64,000 bases of DNA from the NCBI RefSeq assembly GCF_020523795.1, contig NZ_JAJALI010000005.1, positions 310,001 to 374,000 on the forward strand, given 5' to 3'. Under the pieces are notes generated by a model that saw only the letters and a program-made list of their open reading frames with translations, was not told where the DNA came from and did not search any database. Below are positions 41,789-49,981 of the stretch, piece after piece. The stretch comes from Ancylobacter sp. Lp-2. Lineage in GTDB: Bacteria > Pseudomonadota > Alphaproteobacteria > Rhizobiales > Xanthobacteraceae. A program made the position numbers and the translations under genes. Each line of letters starts with the position of its first letter. Position 1 is the stretch's first letter.

Positions 41789-42445
41789 CTAGGGAGCCTT
41801 GGCGAGGCTGCCGAGCCAGGCCTCCATCGTCGGCAGGATCTTCGCGACCATCACGTCCACCCCCGCGGCGGTGGGGTGCATGCCGTCGGCCTGGTTGAGC
41901 GTCGCCCCCTGCCCGGCCACACCGTCGAGGAAGAACGGGTAGAGCGGCGCGCCATATTTGGCGGCCAGCGTCGGATAGAGGGCGTCGAAGCGCGCCTTGT
42001 AGTCGGCGCCCATGTTCGGCGGCGCCAGCATGCCGGCGACCAGCACCGGGATGCCGCGCTGCTTCAGCCCCGCCAGCGCGGCGTCGAGCGCCTTCTCGGT
42101 CACTGCCGGGTCGATACCGCGCAGCGCGTCATTGGCGCCGAGTTCGAGGATCACCCCCTGCGTGCCGTCCGGCACCGACCAGTCGAGCCGGGCGGCCCCG
42201 GCGCTCGCCGTGTCGCCGGAAACCCCGGCATTGTCGATCACGACATCGTGACCTCGCGCCTTCAGCGCCGCCTGCAACTTGACCGGAAAGGCGTCGGCGG
42301 CCGGTAGGCCGTATCCGGCGGTCAGGCTGTCGCCGAGCGCGACGAGGCGCACAGGCTCGGCCCGCGCGACGGCGGGCGGCAGCGCCGCCAGCACCGCGAC
42401 CGCCAGCAGCACCGGCGCCAGCCATTTGACGACAAGGTGTTCCAT
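41789..42445 (-). CDS. Arylesterase / lysophospholipase, TesA-like SGNH hydrolase
   Basis: A 218-residue periplasmic SGNH hydrolase: signal peptide (LAPVLLAVAVLAALPPAVARA), block I LVALGDSLTAGYGLP (Ser), block II GVSGDTASAG (Gly), block III LELGANDALRG (Asn) and block V ADGMHPTAAG (Asp/His). Matches TesA/arylesterase, a thioesterase/lysophospholipase. ATG at 42445. It is divergent from an ABC transporter pair, the conserved tesA-ybbA-ybbP cluster seen in E. coli, over 88 bases. Substrate is probably an acyl ester. Confidence 0.92.
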   Translation of the reverse strand: MEHLVVKWLAPVLLAVAVLAALPPAVARAEPVRLVALGDSLTAGYGLPAADAFPVKLQAALKARGHDVVIDNAGVSGDTASAGAARLDWSVPDGTQGVILELGANDALRGIDPAVTEKALDAALAGLKQRGIPVLVAGMLAPPNMGADYKARFDALYPTLAAKYGAPLYPFFLDGVAGQGATLNQADGMHPTAAGVDVMVAKILPTMEAWLGSLAKAP

Positions 42446-42533
42446 CCGGCTCTTTTCCGCGGTGCACACCGGCCCATATGCTGGCGAAAGCTGAGCCGAC
42501 TTTCGAACAGCACCGCGAAAACGACAGGAAAAC

Positions 42534-43256
42534 ATGCAGCCGGACTCCCGTTTCAGTGCCGCCACTCCCGCCATCGCGCTCGACAAGGTCGAGCTGTCTC
42601 TGGGGTCGGGCGCGGCGCGTGTCCATATCCTCAAGGGCATTTCGCTGAATATAGGGCAAGGCGAGGCGGTCGGCCTCGTCGGCCCCTCGGGCTCGGGCAA
42701 GTCGAGCCTGCTCATGGTGCTGGCCGGGCTGGAGCGGGCGGATTCCGGCAGCGTCGTCGTCGCCGACCAGCAATTGACCGGGCTCGACGAGGATTCGCTC
42801 GCCCGTTTCCGCGGCCGGCATGTCGGCATCGTCTTCCAGGCCTTCCACCTCATCCCCACCATGACGGCGCTGGAAAACGTCGCCGTGCCGCTGGAGCTCG
42901 CCGGCCGCGCCGATGCTTTCGAGCGCGCCCGCGCCGAGTTGGAGCTGGTCGGCCTCGGCCATCGGCAGGGCCACTACCCCTCGCAATTGTCTGGCGGCGA
43001 GCAGCAGCGCGTCGCCGTCGCCCGCGCTTTGGCGCCGGAGCCGGCGATCCTCGTCGCCGACGAGCCGACCGGCAATCTCGACGAGACCACCGGTCACCAG
43101 ATCATGGAGCTGATCTTCGCCGCCCAGGCGCGGCGCGGCGCGACACTGGTCATCGTCACCCATGATCTCAACCTCGCCCGCCGTTGCGACCGCACGGTGC
43201 GGCTGCGCTCCGGCCAGATCGAGGAAAGCGCGCTGATCGGCGGAGACGCAGCATGA
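42534..43256 (+). CDS. ABC transporter ATP-binding protein (YbbA/LolD-type)
   Basis: A 240-residue ATPase of the LolD/YbbA/MacB subgroup. Walker [20 protein letters not shown] near residue 45, Q-loop [16 protein letters not shown], signature QLSGGEQQR near 150, Walker [13 protein letters not shown] near 172 and IVTHD H-loop. It works with the FtsX-like permease that follows; the two overlap in ATGA (43253-43256). By synteny with tesA it corresponds to YbbA, in a transporter that probably handles envelope lipids or lipoproteins. Confidence 0.92.
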   Translation: MQPDSRFSAATPAIALDKVELSLGSGAARVHILKGISLNIGQGEAVGLVGPSGSGKSSLLMVLAGLERADSGSVVVADQQLTGLDEDSLARFRGRHVGIVFQAFHLIPTMTALENVAVPLELAGRADAFERARAELELVGLGHRQGHYPSQLSGGEQQRVAVARALAPEPAILVADEPTGNLDETTGHQIMELIFAAQARRGATLVIVTHDLNLARRCDRTVRLRSGQIEESALIGGDAA

Positions 43257-45856
43257 GCGTGACGACCAGCGACGACGTCCCCGTCGCCGCCCGGCCCACC
43301 CATGCCGGCCAGGGCGGCTTCTCGCTCGCCCTCGCCCTGCGCTTCGCGCTGCGGGAATTGCGCGGCGGCCTGCGCGGCTTCGGCGTGTTCCTCGCCTGCC
43401 TCGCCCTCGGCGTCGCCGCCATCGCCGGCGTCGGCTCGTTCTCGCGCGCGCTCACCGACGGGCTGGAGCAGCAGGGCACCACGCTGCTCGGCGGCGACGC
43501 CGCCTTCACGCTGGTGCAGCGCCAGGCGACACCGGAAGAAATGCAGCTCTTCACCGGCGCCGGGCGGGTCTCCACCATCGCGACGCTGCGCGCCATGGCC
43601 CGTGCCGGCGAGGGAGCCGGCCTCAATTCCACCCTCGCCGAGGTGAAGGCGGTCGACGGCGCCTACCCGCTCACCGGCACGCTGGCCCTCGACCCGCCGC
43701 TGCCGCCGGCGCAGGCGCTCGCCGAGACGGATGGCCGCTTCGGCGCGGTGCTCGACCCGGTGCTGGCCGAGCGGCTGGGGCTGAAGCTCGGCGACGATCT
43801 CCAGCTCGGCGCCGCCCGCCTGCGGGTCGCCGGCCTGATCGCCAACGAGCCCGACCTGCTGGCGACCGGGCTCGGCTTCGGGCCGCGCCTCCTGGTCTCG
43901 CTGGACGCCCTGAACGCCTCCGGGCTGATCCAGCCCGGTAGCCTCGCCCGCTGGCACTACCGGGTGCAGTTGAACGATCCCGGCCACCTCGCCGCCTTCA
44001 CCGACGAGGTGAAGGCCAAGGCGCCGCAGGCCGGCTTCGAGGTGCGCACCCGCGAGGCCGCTGCCCCGCGCCTCGAGGACAATGTCCGCCGCTTCACCCA
44101 GTACCTCACTCTGGTCGGGCTGACCGCCCTGCTGGTCGGCGGGGTCGGGGTCGCCAATGCGGTGAAGAGCCATCTCGACGCCAAGCGCGGGGTGATCGCC
44201 ACCTTCAAGGCGCTCGGCGCGCCCGGCCGGATGATCTTCGCGATCTATGTGCTGGAAGTCGTGCTGATCGCTCTCATCGGTCTCCTCATCGGCCTGATCG
44301 CCGGCACCGCCCTGCCCTTCGCGCTCGACGCCGCCTTCGGCCATCTGCTGCCGATCGCCATCGAGCCGAGCGTGCAGCCGGCGGCGCTCGCCCTCGCCTT
44401 CGGCTACGGCATCCTGATCGCGCTGGCCTTCGCGCTGTGGCCGCTCGGCCTCGCGCATGACGTGCCGGTCTCCGCTCTGTTCCGCGAATGGGATGAGGGT
44501 GCGCCGACCCGCCCGCGCAGGACCTATATCCTGTTGACCGCGCTCGCGATTCTGTCGCTGTGCGCTCTCGCCGTCGCCGCCAGCGAGGAGCGGCGCATCG
44601 CGCTTTATTACCTGCTCGCCTCCGCCGCCGTGCTGGTCACGCTGCGGCTGGTGGCGACCGGCATCATGGCGATCGCCCGCCGCCTGCCGCGCCCGCGCTC
44701 CACCGGCGCCCGGCTGGCGCTCGCCAACATCCACCGTCCGGCGGCGCTCACCCCGACGGTGGTGCTGTCGCTCGGGCTGGGGCTCACCCTCTTGGTGACG
44801 CTGTCGCTGATCGACCGCTCCCTCACCCGCGAGCTCACCGCCCGCCTGCCGGACCAGGCGCCGAGCTTCTTCTTCCTCGACATCCAAAGCACTGAGACAC
44901 AAAAGTTTTCCGACTTCCTCGCCAAGGAGGCGCCGGGCGGCAAGGTCGAGGTGGTGCCGATGCTGCGCGGCCGGCTGATCCGCCTCGGCGACCGGCCGGT
45001 GGAGCAGATCACTCCGCCGCCGGAATTCGCCTGGGTGCTGTCCTCCGATCGCGGAGTCACCTATTCCGCCGAGGTGCCGGAGGGCTCCACGCTGGTCGAG
45101 GGTTCCTGGTGGCCGGCGGACTATTCCGGCAAGCCATTGGTATCGCTAGAAAAAGAGATCGCCGACGCCTTCGGCCTCAAGGTCGGCGACAGCGTCACGG
45201 TGAATGTGCTGGGGCGGCCGATCACCGCCGAGATCGCCAATCTGCGCAAGGTGGAATGGGAGCGGCTGGCGATCAACTTCGTCATGGTGTTCTCGCCCAA
45301 CAGCTTCCGTGGCGCGCCGCATACCTCGCTCGCCACCCTCGCCTTCCCGGACAAGGCCGACGAGGCGACCGAGCGCAGTATTTCGCGAGCGGTAGCAAGC
45401 TCTTATCCCGGTATCACCGCGGTGCGGGTGAAGGAGGCGCTGGCGGAAATCGGCGCCCTCGTCGGCAATCTGCTGCTCGCCATACGCGGCGCCAGCCTGG
45501 TGACGCTGGTGGCGAGCGTGCTGGTGCTGGCCGGCGCGCTGGCCGCCGGTCAGCATCATCGGGTGTACGATGCGGTCATCCTGAAGACGCTCGGCGCCAC
45601 CCGGGGGCGGCTGCTCGCCGCCTATGCGCTGGAATACGCCGCGCTGGGCCTCGCCACCGCGCTGGTGGCGGTGCTGGCCGGCTCGGTCGCCGCCTATGCC
45701 GTGGTGGTCGGGGTGATGAAGATCGGCTTCGCCTTCTCGCTCGCCTCGGCGCTCGGCGCGGTAGCGGTGGCGCTGGTCCTTACCGTCGCCTTCGGGCTGA
45801 TCGGCACCTGGTGGGCGCTCGGCCAGAAACCGGCGCGGATCCTGCGCAGCCTGTGA
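43253..45856 (+). CDS. FtsX-like ABC transporter permease (YbbP-type)
   Basis: An 867-residue permease with two FtsX domains and a large periplasmic region. One membrane segment is near the N-terminus (GFGVFLACLALGVAAIAGVGSF), a set of three near 280-400 (LVGLTALLVGGVGVANAV) and further ones near 440-530; the C-terminal set (SLVTLVASVLVLAGALAAG to VALVLTVAFGLIG) is near 745-850. It pairs with the preceding ATPase, matches YbbP in size (about 800) and tesA neighbourhood. Its stop is followed by about 148 bases without a gene before the Bax-inhibitor gene. Confidence 0.9.
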   Translation: MSVTTSDDVPVAARPTHAGQGGFSLALALRFALRELRGGLRGFGVFLACLALGVAAIAGVGSFSRALTDGLEQQGTTLLGGDAAFTLVQRQATPEEMQLFTGAGRVSTIATLRAMARAGEGAGLNSTLAEVKAVDGAYPLTGTLALDPPLPPAQALAETDGRFGAVLDPVLAERLGLKLGDDLQLGAARLRVAGLIANEPDLLATGLGFGPRLLVSLDALNASGLIQPGSLARWHYRVQLNDPGHLAAFTDEVKAKAPQAGFEVRTREAAAPRLEDNVRRFTQYLTLVGLTALLVGGVGVANAVKSHLDAKRGVIATFKALGAPGRMIFAIYVLEVVLIALIGLLIGLIAGTALPFALDAAFGHLLPIAIEPSVQPAALALAFGYGILIALAFALWPLGLAHDVPVSALFREWDEGAPTRPRRTYILLTALAILSLCALAVAASEERRIALYYLLASAAVLVTLRLVATGIMAIARRLPRPRSTGARLALANIHRPAALTPTVVLSLGLGLTLLVTLSLIDRSLTRELTARLPDQAPSFFFLDIQSTETQKFSDFLAKEAPGGKVEVVPMLRGRLIRLGDRPVEQITPPPEFAWVLSSDRGVTYSAEVPEGSTLVEGSWWPADYSGKPLVSLEKEIADAFGLKVGDSVTVNVLGRPITAEIANLRKVEWERLAINFVMVFSPNSFRGAPHTSLATLAFPDKADEATERSISRAVASSYPGITAVRVKEALAEIGALVGNLLLAIRGASLVTLVASVLVLAGALAAGQHHRVYDAVILKTLGATRGRLLAAYALEYAALGLATALVAVLAGSVAAYAVVVGVMKIGFAFSLASALGAVAVALVLTVAFGLIGTWWALGQKPARILRSL

Positions 45857-45928
45857 GAAAGGGCCTTAACGATATGTACCGCTGCGGCATTTCTTGCCGA
45901 AACTTCACTTGCGGGAGAGGGCAGCCTT

Positions 45929-45947
45929 GCTCATATTTCGCATGAGC
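45929..45947. repeat. Short 6-bp palindrome upstream of the Bax-inhibitor gene
   Basis: GCTCAT (45929-45934) and ATGAGC (45942-45947) form a six-base inverted repeat with a seven-base spacer, about 58 bases before the Bax-inhibitor-1 start. It could be a small operator or chance; the sequence alone cannot tell. Confidence 0.3.
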
Positions 45948-46004
45948 TTAGCCATGGTCCGTTCAGGGATCGCGGCAGCAGGCGTCTGAAAGGGACCCTT
46001 CATC

Positions 46005-46787
46005 ATGTCCGACTACGATCGCAACATTACCGCCCCGCGCTACGGCTCGACGGCGACGCGGACGCAGGCCGCGATCGATCAGGGCCTGCGCTCCTACATG
46101 CTGCGCGTCTACAACTACATGACGCTTGGCCTCGCCATCACCGGCGCGGCGGCGCTGGGCATCTACATGCTCGCCGTCTCGGCCGAGCCGACCCAGTATG
46201 CGCTCGGCGCCAATGTCTACCTCACCCAGTTCGGCTACGCGCTGTTCGTCAGCCCGCTGAAGTGGGTGGTGGTGTTCGCCCCGCTGGCCGCGGTGTTCTT
46301 CCTCTCCTTCCGCGTCGACCGCATGAGCGTGGCGGCGGCGCAGACGGTGTTCTGGGTCTATGCGGGCCTCGTCGGCGTCTCGCTGTCGACGATCTTCCTC
46401 GTCTACACCCATGACAGCATCGTGCGGGTGTTCTTCATCACCGCCGCCACCTTCGGCGCGCTGAGCCTCTACGGCTACACCACGCCGCGCAGCCTGTCGG
46501 CGATGGGCTCGTTCCTGATCATGGGCCTGTTCGGCATCATCATCGCGAGCCTGGTGAACATCTTCCTCGGCTCGTCGATGCTGCAGTTCATCATCTCGGT
46601 GGTGGGCGTGCTGGTGTTCGCCGGCCTCACCGCCTACGACACCCAGCGCATCAAGGAGATGTACTTCGCCGGCGACGACGACGTGGTGGCCGGCCGCAAG
46701 GCGATCATGGGCGCGCTGACCCTGTATCTCGACTTCATCAACCTGTTCGTGATGCTGCTGCAGCTGTTCGGCAACCGCAACAACTGA
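46005..46787 (+). CDS. Bax inhibitor-1/YccA family protein
   Basis: A 260-residue membrane protein of the BI-1/TMBIM family (YbhL/YccA-type), seven hydrophobic segments. ALGIYMLAVSAEPTQYALG, VFWVYAGLVGVSLSTIFLVY, GALSLYGYTTPRSLSAMGSF, LQFIISVVGVLVFAGLTAYDTQ and LYLDFINLFVMLLQLFG are the family blocks; the buried Asp pair in AYDTQRIK and TLYLDFIN is typical of calcium/proton-leak BI-1 proteins. ATG at 46005. A strong intrinsic terminator follows. Confidence 0.93.
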   Translation: MSDYDRNITAPRYGSTATRTQAAIDQGLRSYMLRVYNYMTLGLAITGAAALGIYMLAVSAEPTQYALGANVYLTQFGYALFVSPLKWVVVFAPLAAVFFLSFRVDRMSVAAAQTVFWVYAGLVGVSLSTIFLVYTHDSIVRVFFITAATFGALSLYGYTTPRSLSAMGSFLIMGLFGIIIASLVNIFLGSSMLQFIISVVGVLVFAGLTAYDTQRIKEMYFAGDDDVVAGRKAIMGALTLYLDFINLFVMLLQLFGNRNN

Positions 46788-46811
46788 CCGCGTACTCAGG
46801 TCGTCGATCGA

Positions 46812-46838
46812 GGCCCCGGCACCGTCCGGGGCCTTTTT
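46812..46838 (+). terminator. Intrinsic terminator after Bax-inhibitor gene
   Basis: GGCCCCGG (46812-46819) pairs perfectly with CCGGGGCC (46826-46833) around CACCGT, followed immediately by TTTTT. A textbook Rho-independent terminator, 25 bases after the stop. Confidence 0.93.
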
Positions 46839-46913
46839 CATTGCACAAGTCCTTCGCTGCGCGCCCCTCGATTGCGGCCACCCGGCCCAAACGGCCGTCG
46901 TGTCCCGGCGGGC

Positions 46914-47474
46914 TCAGCGGGTGGACAGCGGCAGTGGCGGAGGCGGAACGGTCGCGCCCGCGCCGAGCGAACGCTGCACCATCACGCTGTCGGCCCAGCG
47001 GTCATAGCGATAGGCGACACCGGGCAGCAGGCCGACGCGCACGAAACCGAACCGGTCATGCAGCTTCAGCGAGGCGGCGTTGTCGGCATCGATATAGCCG
47101 ATCATCTGCCGGAAGCCCGCCGCCGCGCAGGCATCGATCAGTGCCCGCAACAACTGGCTGCCCACGCCCTTGCCGACATGTTGGTGATGCACGTAGATCG
47201 AGTGCTTGACCGTATAGCGATAGGCCGGCCGCTTGCGGAACAGCACCACATAGGCATAGCCCACCACCTCATCCCCCCGCACCGCGGCGAGGTGAGGAAA
47301 GCGGCGGTTCTTCAGGTTCTTGCGCCGCTCGCGCAGATCGTCCGGCTGCGGCGTGTCGCCCTCGTCCACCCCTTCCTCGACACCGCGTCGGATGTGGCGG
47401 CGATAGATGGCCAACATGGCGTCGACATCCGCGTCCCGGGTCGGGCGGACGAGGACGGCGGTCTCCTGCTCCAT
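46914..47474 (-). CDS. GNAT family N-acetyltransferase (phosphinothricin acetyltransferase-like)
   Basis: A 186-residue GNAT protein of the PAT/bar-like group. Core pattern VLVRPTRDADVDAMLAIYRRHI at the N-terminus, VVGYAYVVLFRKRPAYRYTVKHSIYVHHQHVGKGVGSQLL (residues about 70-108; the acetyl-CoA loop is Q-H-V-G-K-G-V-G) and a late YIDADNAASLKLHDRFGFVRVGLLPGVAYRYDRW, which strongly resembles phosphinothricin N-acetyltransferases. A Pro-rich tail (VPPPPLPLSTR) ends it. ATG at 47474. Substrate not proven. Upstream of the decarboxylase on the same strand. Confidence 0.88.
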   Translation of the reverse strand: MEQETAVLVRPTRDADVDAMLAIYRRHIRRGVEEGVDEGDTPQPDDLRERRKNLKNRRFPHLAAVRGDEVVGYAYVVLFRKRPAYRYTVKHSIYVHHQHVGKGVGSQLLRALIDACAAAGFRQMIGYIDADNAASLKLHDRFGFVRVGLLPGVAYRYDRWADSVMVQRSLGAGATVPPPPLPLSTR

Positions 47475-47497
47475 GAACGATTCCGAATCCTCTGAGC

Positions 47498-49855
47498 CTA
47501 TTCGGCGACCACATAAGTATGGAGGCGGACGCGGCCGGATGCATCCGTCTCGCGATACACGCCCTGGATCTCCACCTCGAAGCCGGGAAACGTGTTGAAG
47601 CAGGCCTCGAACATCCGGAGATAGTCGATCATCGGCTGGGCGCGCTCGGTCAGGCGCTCGCCCGGCACGATGGTGGCGATGCCGGGCGGGTAGACCACGA
47701 AGGGCGTCGTGGCGATGCGGCCGAAGAGGGTGTCGATAGGCAGATAGTCCACATCGTTGCGCACGAGACGGCGCATGGCCTCATGCGGAGAGAGCGCGAT
47801 CTGCGGCAGGTGCTCCGCCGAGAACTGCTTCGCCTGCAAGGCGCTGGCATTGGCGGCGCGGAAGAAGCGGTGCATCTCGCCGCAGAGGTCGCGCAGCCGC
47901 ACCCCGGTATAGCGGGCCGGCCGGCGGCGGAAGAATTCCGGGATCGCCTCTTCCAGCAGCACATTATCGTCGTGCAGCTTTTTGAAGGCGACCAGCCCGC
48001 TGATCAGCGTGCTGGCCTTGCTGGCCTCGACGCCGGGGGTCAGCAGGAACAGCAGCGAGTTCAGGTCGTTCTTCTCGGCGACGATGCGGTTCTCCCGCAG
48101 ATATTGCGCCACCACCGGGGCCGGGATGCCATGCTCGGCATAGGTGCCGGTGGCGCGGTCGAAGCCGGGAGTGAGCAGGGTCAGCTTGTTGGGATCGGTC
48201 ATGGCGAAGCCCGGTTCCATGCCGGGAAAGCCATGCCAGGCCGCGCCGGGGGCCAGCTGCCAGAAGGCCGGGTCGGTGGCGAGCAGGTCGGTGGCGACGC
48301 TCTCCCACGGCACCTCATGCGCGGCACCGGGGCTGGATGCATCCGGGATGGCGACGCGGTTGGGCACGAAGGGCTCGAAGAACCACCGCCGCTCGGGGCG
48401 CTGCTCCTTTTCCTCGAATTCGCGCCGCACGGCGCGGATCTTCTTGCGCAGCTCGATGCCCAACCGGATCGTGTCGTCCCACAGCACTTCGCCGGAGCGG
48501 CCCTTCATCATCTGCGCGCCGACGTCGAGCGAGGCGAACAACGGGTAGAAGGGCGAGGTGGAGGCGTGCTGCATGAAGCTTTCGTTGAAGCGCCGGTGCT
48601 CCACCCGCCGCTTCTGGCCGCTGATATGGCGGTCCTTCATGTGGATCTGCGAGGCCTGCGAGAAGCTGGCCAGCTGCTTGTGGGTGGACTGGGTGGCGAT
48701 GATGCCCGGCGCCTCCGGCCCGAGCCCGGAGAGCCCCATGGCGAAGCGCCCGGCATAGAGCGGGTGGAACTTCATGAAGCCCGCCCAGGCCTCGTCGAAC
48801 AGGATATAGTCGCAGAGATGGCCGATCCGCGCGAGGATCATCTCCGCATTGTGGATGGTGCCGTCATAGGTGCACTGCTCCACCACGGCGACGCGGAACG
48901 GGCGCGGCTTGCGCCAGAGCTCGGGATCCTTCACCAGCGGGTGGCTGCGGATCTGCTCGCGCAGCGCCGCCTCCTCCAGCACGGCATAGTCCATCGGGCC
49001 GATCAGGCCGTAGGCGTTGCGGGCGGTGGGCACGTAGACCGGAATGCCGCCGGAGATCATCAGCGCGCCGTGATGGGCGGCCTTGTGGTTGTTGCGGTCG
49101 AACAGCACCAGGTCGCCATCGGTGACGAGCGCGGCAAGCGCCACCTTGTTCGAGGTGGAGGTGCCGTTGAGCACGAAATAGGTCTTCTCGGCGCCGAAGA
49201 TCTTCGCCGCCTCCTTCTGCGCCGCCAGCGCCGGGCCCTCATGGGTCAGGAGATCGCCGAGGTCGAGCACCGAATTGTCGAGGTCGTCGCGGAACACCGC
49301 CTCGCCCAGATGCTCCATGAATACCCGGCCGATGGGGCTGCGCGAATAGAACACGCCGCCATTGTGGCCGGGACAGGTCCAGAGCTGGTTGCCTTCCTCG
49401 GCATAGTCGACCAGCGCGCCGAAGAACGGCGTCTTCAGCGTCTCGGCATATTGCTTGAGCCGGCTGATCAGGTTCTTGGCGATGAAGGCGGGGGTTTCCT
49501 CGGCGAGGAAGACGTAGCCGTCGATGAAGTCCAGCACCTCGACCGGCACGTCCTCGAAGCGCTTGCGGCGAATCAGCAGGATGATCGGGAAATCCAGCCC
49601 GCGCCGACGCATCAGGTTGATGAGGGCGGCGGTCTTGCCCTCCAGGCCCTTCTTGCCCCAGTCCACCATCATGCAGCCGATGGCGGCATCGGTCTGCACC
49701 GCGACCTCGGCCTCTTCCAGATTGCGTGCCCGCACCACCTCGAAGCCGGAGCGCTCGATCTCGGCGACGATCTGGTTGTAGCGGGCGCCCTCGATATCGT
49801 CCGCGTCGAAGGCGGGCGTCGCGAACAGGAAGTTGAAGCGCTTGAAATAGTCCAT
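47498..49855 (-). CDS. Orn/Lys/Arg decarboxylase (PLP-dependent, fold type I)
   Basis: A 785-residue basic-amino-acid decarboxylase. The N-terminal response-regulator-like wing domain spans about residues 1-125 (MDYFKRFNFLFATPAFD..., VDWGKKGLEGKTAALINLMRRR). The PLP domain has FVLNGTSTSNKVALAALVTDGDLVLFDRNNHKAAHH near 238-270, DEAWAGFMKFHPLY near 360, and the PLP lysine in TQSTHKQLASFSQASQIHMKD near 393. Length exceeds LdcI/SpeC (about 715) and resembles the long AdiA type. Which of ornithine, lysine or arginine is used is not decidable here; acid-stress or polyamine roles are possible. Preceded by the CYTH-CHAD gene on the same strand. Confidence 0.92.
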   Translation of the reverse strand: MDYFKRFNFLFATPAFDADDIEGARYNQIVAEIERSGFEVVRARNLEEAEVAVQTDAAIGCMMVDWGKKGLEGKTAALINLMRRRGLDFPIILLIRRKRFEDVPVEVLDFIDGYVFLAEETPAFIAKNLISRLKQYAETLKTPFFGALVDYAEEGNQLWTCPGHNGGVFYSRSPIGRVFMEHLGEAVFRDDLDNSVLDLGDLLTHEGPALAAQKEAAKIFGAEKTYFVLNGTSTSNKVALAALVTDGDLVLFDRNNHKAAHHGALMISGGIPVYVPTARNAYGLIGPMDYAVLEEAALREQIRSHPLVKDPELWRKPRPFRVAVVEQCTYDGTIHNAEMILARIGHLCDYILFDEAWAGFMKFHPLYAGRFAMGLSGLGPEAPGIIATQSTHKQLASFSQASQIHMKDRHISGQKRRVEHRRFNESFMQHASTSPFYPLFASLDVGAQMMKGRSGEVLWDDTIRLGIELRKKIRAVRREFEEKEQRPERRWFFEPFVPNRVAIPDASSPGAAHEVPWESVATDLLATDPAFWQLAPGAAWHGFPGMEPGFAMTDPNKLTLLTPGFDRATGTYAEHGIPAPVVAQYLRENRIVAEKNDLNSLLFLLTPGVEASKASTLISGLVAFKKLHDDNVLLEEAIPEFFRRRPARYTGVRLRDLCGEMHRFFRAANASALQAKQFSAEHLPQIALSPHEAMRRLVRNDVDYLPIDTLFGRIATTPFVVYPPGIATIVPGERLTERAQPMIDYLRMFEACFNTFPGFEVEIQGVYRETDASGRVRLHTYVVAE

Positions 49856-49981
49856 GCGGGCTCCCGGCTCCGATCCGACATTAGCGCGAGATGTCCCACT
49901 CACCCCGTGACAAGATCGTGACGGGCCGCCGGCCCCCGCGGCACGCAAAATCCGGCAAGCCAGCCGCGGAGACCGCGAGGG

